Shown here: positions 14,058 to 16,007 of the stretch, piece after piece
Layout: each line of letters starts with the position of its first letter
How positions within the stretch are numbered: position 1 is the first letter of the stretch
Assembly: GCA_964573775.1 (NCBI GenBank)
Contig: CAZNKU010000031.1
Location: forward strand, 1-16,007
DNA: 16,007 nucleotides
From: CAZNKU01 sp964573775
Lineage (GTDB): Bacteria > Bacillota > Clostridia > Monoglobales > Firm-18
Direction: 5' to 3'
Program-made: the position numbers and the translations under genes
Notes under the pieces: generated by a model
Told to the model about the DNA's origin: nothing
The model's database searches: none
What the model saw: only the letters and a program-made list of their open reading frames with translations

Positions 14058-14564
14058 TTATCTGCTTTTTAGTTCTGTAATTAATCTGTTTACACCACCG
14101 CTGGAATGTGCATGGCAAATTGCTATTGCAAGCGCGTCGGCAGTATCATCAGGCTTTGGCACTTCGTGAAGTCCCAAAATATTTTTAACCATTTGCTGTA
14201 CCTGCTTTTTCTCCGCACGTCCGTAGCCCACAACACCCTGCTTTACCTGCAACGGTGTATACTCAAAAACAGGAATGTTGTGATTTTCACCTGCAAGTAT
14301 TAAAACTCCTCTTGCCTGACCTACATTTATAACCGTCTTTGCATTGTTGTTATAAAAAAGCTCTTCCACCGCCATTTCATCAGGCTTATACTTTTCAATA
14401 ACATATGTAAGGTCATCATATATCATTTTAAGTCTTGACGGCACGGGAGTGTGTGCAGGTGACGTAATTGCCCCGTAGTCTATGACCTTAAAATTCATAT
14501 TATCATATTCAATTACTCCAAAACCCACTATGGCTATACCCGGGTCTATTCCGAGAATTCTCAA
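14058..14564 (-). CDS. ruvC: Holliday junction resolvase RuvC
   Basis: RuvC is the endonuclease that cuts Holliday junctions symmetrically as a dimer. All four acidic catalytic residues are visible: D7 in GIDPG, E67 in VEELF, and D140 and D143 in DDTADALAIAICHAH. I place the start at the TTG at 14564, giving MRILGIDPG and 168 residues. An AAAGGTG ribosome binding site sits six bases before it. The longer version begins at a GTG (14573) that lies within that binding site and has none of its own. RuvC is the first gene of the ruvCA unit and is divergent from the cyclophilin pair, with overlapping promoters between. Confidence 0.94.
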   Translation of the reverse strand: MRILGIDPGIAIVGFGVIEYDNMNFKVIDYGAITSPAHTPVPSRLKMIYDDLTYVIEKYKPDEMAVEELFYNNNAKTVINVGQARGVLILAGENHNIPVFEYTPLQVKQGVVGYGRAEKKQVQQMVKNILGLHEVPKPDDTADALAIAICHAHSSGGVNRLITELKSR

Positions 14565-14583
14565 GATGTTCACCTTTTTCTTA

Positions 14584-14612
14584 TTGCTTTTTTACTATTT
14601 GAGTATTATAAT
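14584..14612 (+). promoter_or_regulatory. Promoter of the cyclophilin genes
   Basis: TTGCTT (14584-14589), 17 bases, TATAAT (14607-14612), 55 bases before the first cyclophilin start. The -35 is weak (three of six). Confidence 0.5.
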
Positions 14613-14645
14613 ATTTATTATAGCATTGAAAAGAAATTTACACAA
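14605..14645 (-). promoter_or_regulatory. Candidate promoters of ruvCA
   Basis: On the minus strand two TATAAT boxes are present, 14605-14610 and 14617-14622. The second has TTGTGT (14640-14645) 17 bases upstream. The first overlaps the -10 of the opposing cyclophilin promoter, so the two directions may compete for polymerase. Confidence 0.4.
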
Positions 14646-14667
14646 GAAAAATTTGCGGAGGTACATT

Positions 14668-15396
14668 ATGGATAAAAAGAAAAAGGTTAACCAAAAAACG
14701 GTTTCAAATAACCGAACTATAAATATACTCATTATTGTTGCTACTGTTTTGGTTATTGCTATTGCGGCACTTCTTGCCTTTACACTCAACAAAGGTAACG
14801 AAAATGATAAAAAACAGAATTACGAAACTACGGAAATTAATATGGCGGATAAAATCAGCGAACTTAACATAACTGAAAATCCCGTAGCTACATTAGAAAT
14901 GGAAAATGGCGGAATAATTACAATTGAACTTTATCCGAAAATTGCCCCAAACACAGTATGCAACTTCATAGAGCTTGCAAACAGCGGTTTTTATGACGGA
15001 CTTATCTTCCACCGTTGTATTCCGGGCTTTATGATTCAGGGTGGTTGTCCGGAAGGTACAGGTATGGGCGGTCCCGGATACAATATTAAAGGCGAATTTA
15101 CAAACAACGGCTTTAAAAATGATTTGAAACACGAACGTGGAGTTATCTCAATGGCAAGACAAAGCCAACCTCTTGACAGTGCAGGAAGCCAGTTCTTTAT
15201 TATGGTTGAAGATTATCCTTATCTCGACGGCGATTATGCCTCATTCGGTAAAGTTATAACTGGTATGGAGGTTGCAGATACCATTGTAGCCAATGCAACA
15301 GATGCAAACGACAAGCCTTTGGAAGATCAGGTTATAAAATCAATAAGAGTAGACACAAAGGGTATAACATATCCCGAAGCACAAAAAATAAAATAA
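14668..15396 (+). CDS. Membrane-anchored cyclophilin-type peptidyl-prolyl isomerase
   Basis: A 242-residue enzyme for cis-trans isomerisation of prolyl bonds, tethered outside the membrane. A basic start (MDKKKK) and one hydrophobic helix (about 18-40) form a signal anchor. A polar linker of about 30 residues follows, then the cyclophilin domain (72-229). Catalytic and substrate residues are visible: R116 in IFHRCIPGFMIQGG, Q124, and the SQFFIMV strand (174-180). The start at 14668 has GGAGG seven bases upstream. The longer frame reaching back to 14482 overlaps ruvC and has no ribosome binding site. There is no lipobox cysteine. Its partner gene begins 14 bases after the stop, so the pair is one operon. 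Together with the parvulin at 6432 it makes a second exported prolyl isomerase in the window. Confidence 0.92.
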   Translation: MDKKKKVNQKTVSNNRTINILIIVATVLVIAIAALLAFTLNKGNENDKKQNYETTEINMADKISELNITENPVATLEMENGGIITIELYPKIAPNTVCNFIELANSGFYDGLIFHRCIPGFMIQGGCPEGTGMGGPGYNIKGEFTNNGFKNDLKHERGVISMARQSQPLDSAGSQFFIMVEDYPYLDGDYASFGKVITGMEVADTIVANATDANDKPLEDQVIKSIRVDTKGITYPEAQKIK

Positions 15397-15410
15397 AAGG
15401 AGATTAGAAA

Positions 15411-15938
15411 ATGAGCAATCCAATAGTAACAATTGAAATGGAAAATGGTGCACAAATTAAAGCAGAGCTTTACCCTGAAATTGCACCGAACACAGTAAAT
15501 AACTTTGTATCTCTTGTAAAGAAAGGCTTTTACAACGGTACAATATTTCACCGTTGCATACAGGACTTTATGATTCAGGGCGGTGACCCTATGGGTAATG
15601 GTATGGGTGGCCCAGGCTATTGTATTAAAGGTGAATTTACAAACAACGGCTTTAAAAACGACCTTAAACACACATTAGGCGTTCTTTCAATGGCAAGACG
15701 TGCAATGCCTTTAGACAGCGCAGGCAGTCAGTTCTTTATTATGGTTGCAGACTGTCCCTTCCTTGATAACGACTATGCAACATTTGGTAAGGTTACAGAA
15801 GGTATAGACGTTGTTTTAAACATTGTAAAACAGCCAACAGATTTCAACGATAAACCAACTGTACCTCAGGTAATGAAAAAGGTTACGGTAGAAACATTCG
15901 GTGTTGAATATCCTGAACCAGAAAAAATTGCAGAATGA
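15411..15938 (+). CDS. Cytoplasmic cyclophilin-type peptidyl-prolyl isomerase
   Basis: A 175-residue prolyl isomerase with no signal sequence, therefore cytoplasmic. The cyclophilin domain fills the protein: TIFHRCIQDFMIQGGDP (44-60) with catalytic R48, GEFTNNGFKNDLKH (74-87), and SAGSQFFIMV (103-112). It is closely similar to the C-terminal domain of the gene before it. GEFTNNGFKNDLKH is identical in both and the DNA in that stretch is nearly so, pointing to a tandem duplication. AAGGAG eight bases before the ATG overlaps the end of the intergenic gap, and expression should be coupled to the upstream gene. The end of the window (15939-16007) shows no further feature I can support. Confidence 0.93.
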   Translation: MSNPIVTIEMENGAQIKAELYPEIAPNTVNNFVSLVKKGFYNGTIFHRCIQDFMIQGGDPMGNGMGGPGYCIKGEFTNNGFKNDLKHTLGVLSMARRAMPLDSAGSQFFIMVADCPFLDNDYATFGKVTEGIDVVLNIVKQPTDFNDKPTVPQVMKKVTVETFGVEYPEPEKIAE

Positions 15939-16007
15939 AAAAAGCGACTTGTTATGTCAGGTACTGTTAAGGATAGTTTTTTAAAATAACGAAAAAGATT
16001 ATTTATG

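Noticed and set aside
14482..14667. 62-residue N-terminal extension of the first cyclophilin
   Set aside because: It overlaps ruvC antisense and the promoter region; the 14668 start has GGAGG.

Overview
The window looks like a chromosomal segment of a low-GC, spore-forming Firmicute of the class Clostridia. The evidence is AT-rich intergenic DNA, strong AGGAGG-type ribosome binding sites, near-consensus sigma-A promoters and a spoIIM homologue. The order spoIIM - xerD - dacF recalls the spoIIM-fur-xerD(ripX)-drm-punA-dacF neighbourhood of Bacillus, with the middle genes absent. Genus and species cannot be fixed from the sequence alone. Nearly all genes are housekeeping or accessory-metabolic. 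No phage, CRISPR array, full-length insertion sequence or tRNA was seen.

Layout, left to right. Positions 1-267 hold no gene but carry two (perhaps three) near-consensus tandem promoters firing leftward off the edge, in the style of an rRNA or other stable-RNA operon. Positions 268-4711 are on the minus strand: putP (Na+/proline symporter), spoIIM (engulfment), xerD (chromosome dimer recombinase) and dacF (D,D-carboxypeptidase). Then come a TetR regulator (4899-5489), with a 32-bp palindrome between it and putP, a hairpin-rich 298-bp element (5554-5851), an SCP2-like protein with a histone-H1-like lysine/alanine tail (5862-6356), and a secreted parvulin foldase with a copper-amine-oxidase-type N-terminal domain (6432-7661). 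Divergent from these is a P-type Ca2+ ATPase (7829-10324), which converges on a small AbrB-like regulator with a zinc-ribbon tail (10367-10600).

The right part holds class II fructose-bisphosphate aldolase (10799-11737), its terminator, and a MATE efflux pump (11801-13171). A second ~286-bp hairpin-rich element ends exactly on the ruvA stop codon. The ruvC-ruvA operon follows on the minus strand (13467-14564), without ruvB beside it. Divergent from ruvC are two cyclophilins, one membrane-anchored and one cytosolic, which look like a tandem duplication.

The most unusual feature is the pair of ~290-bp intergenic elements at 5554-5851 and 13182-13467. They have different end sequences. Both are about the same length, start with a perfect hairpin, and carry the core GGCGTACGRTGGTACG at nearly the same offset (98 and 101 bp) inside a long-armed stem. 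Both lie within about 12 bp of gene 3' ends. They may be a structured mobile repeat (MITE-like) or an RNA element of a family I do not recognise.
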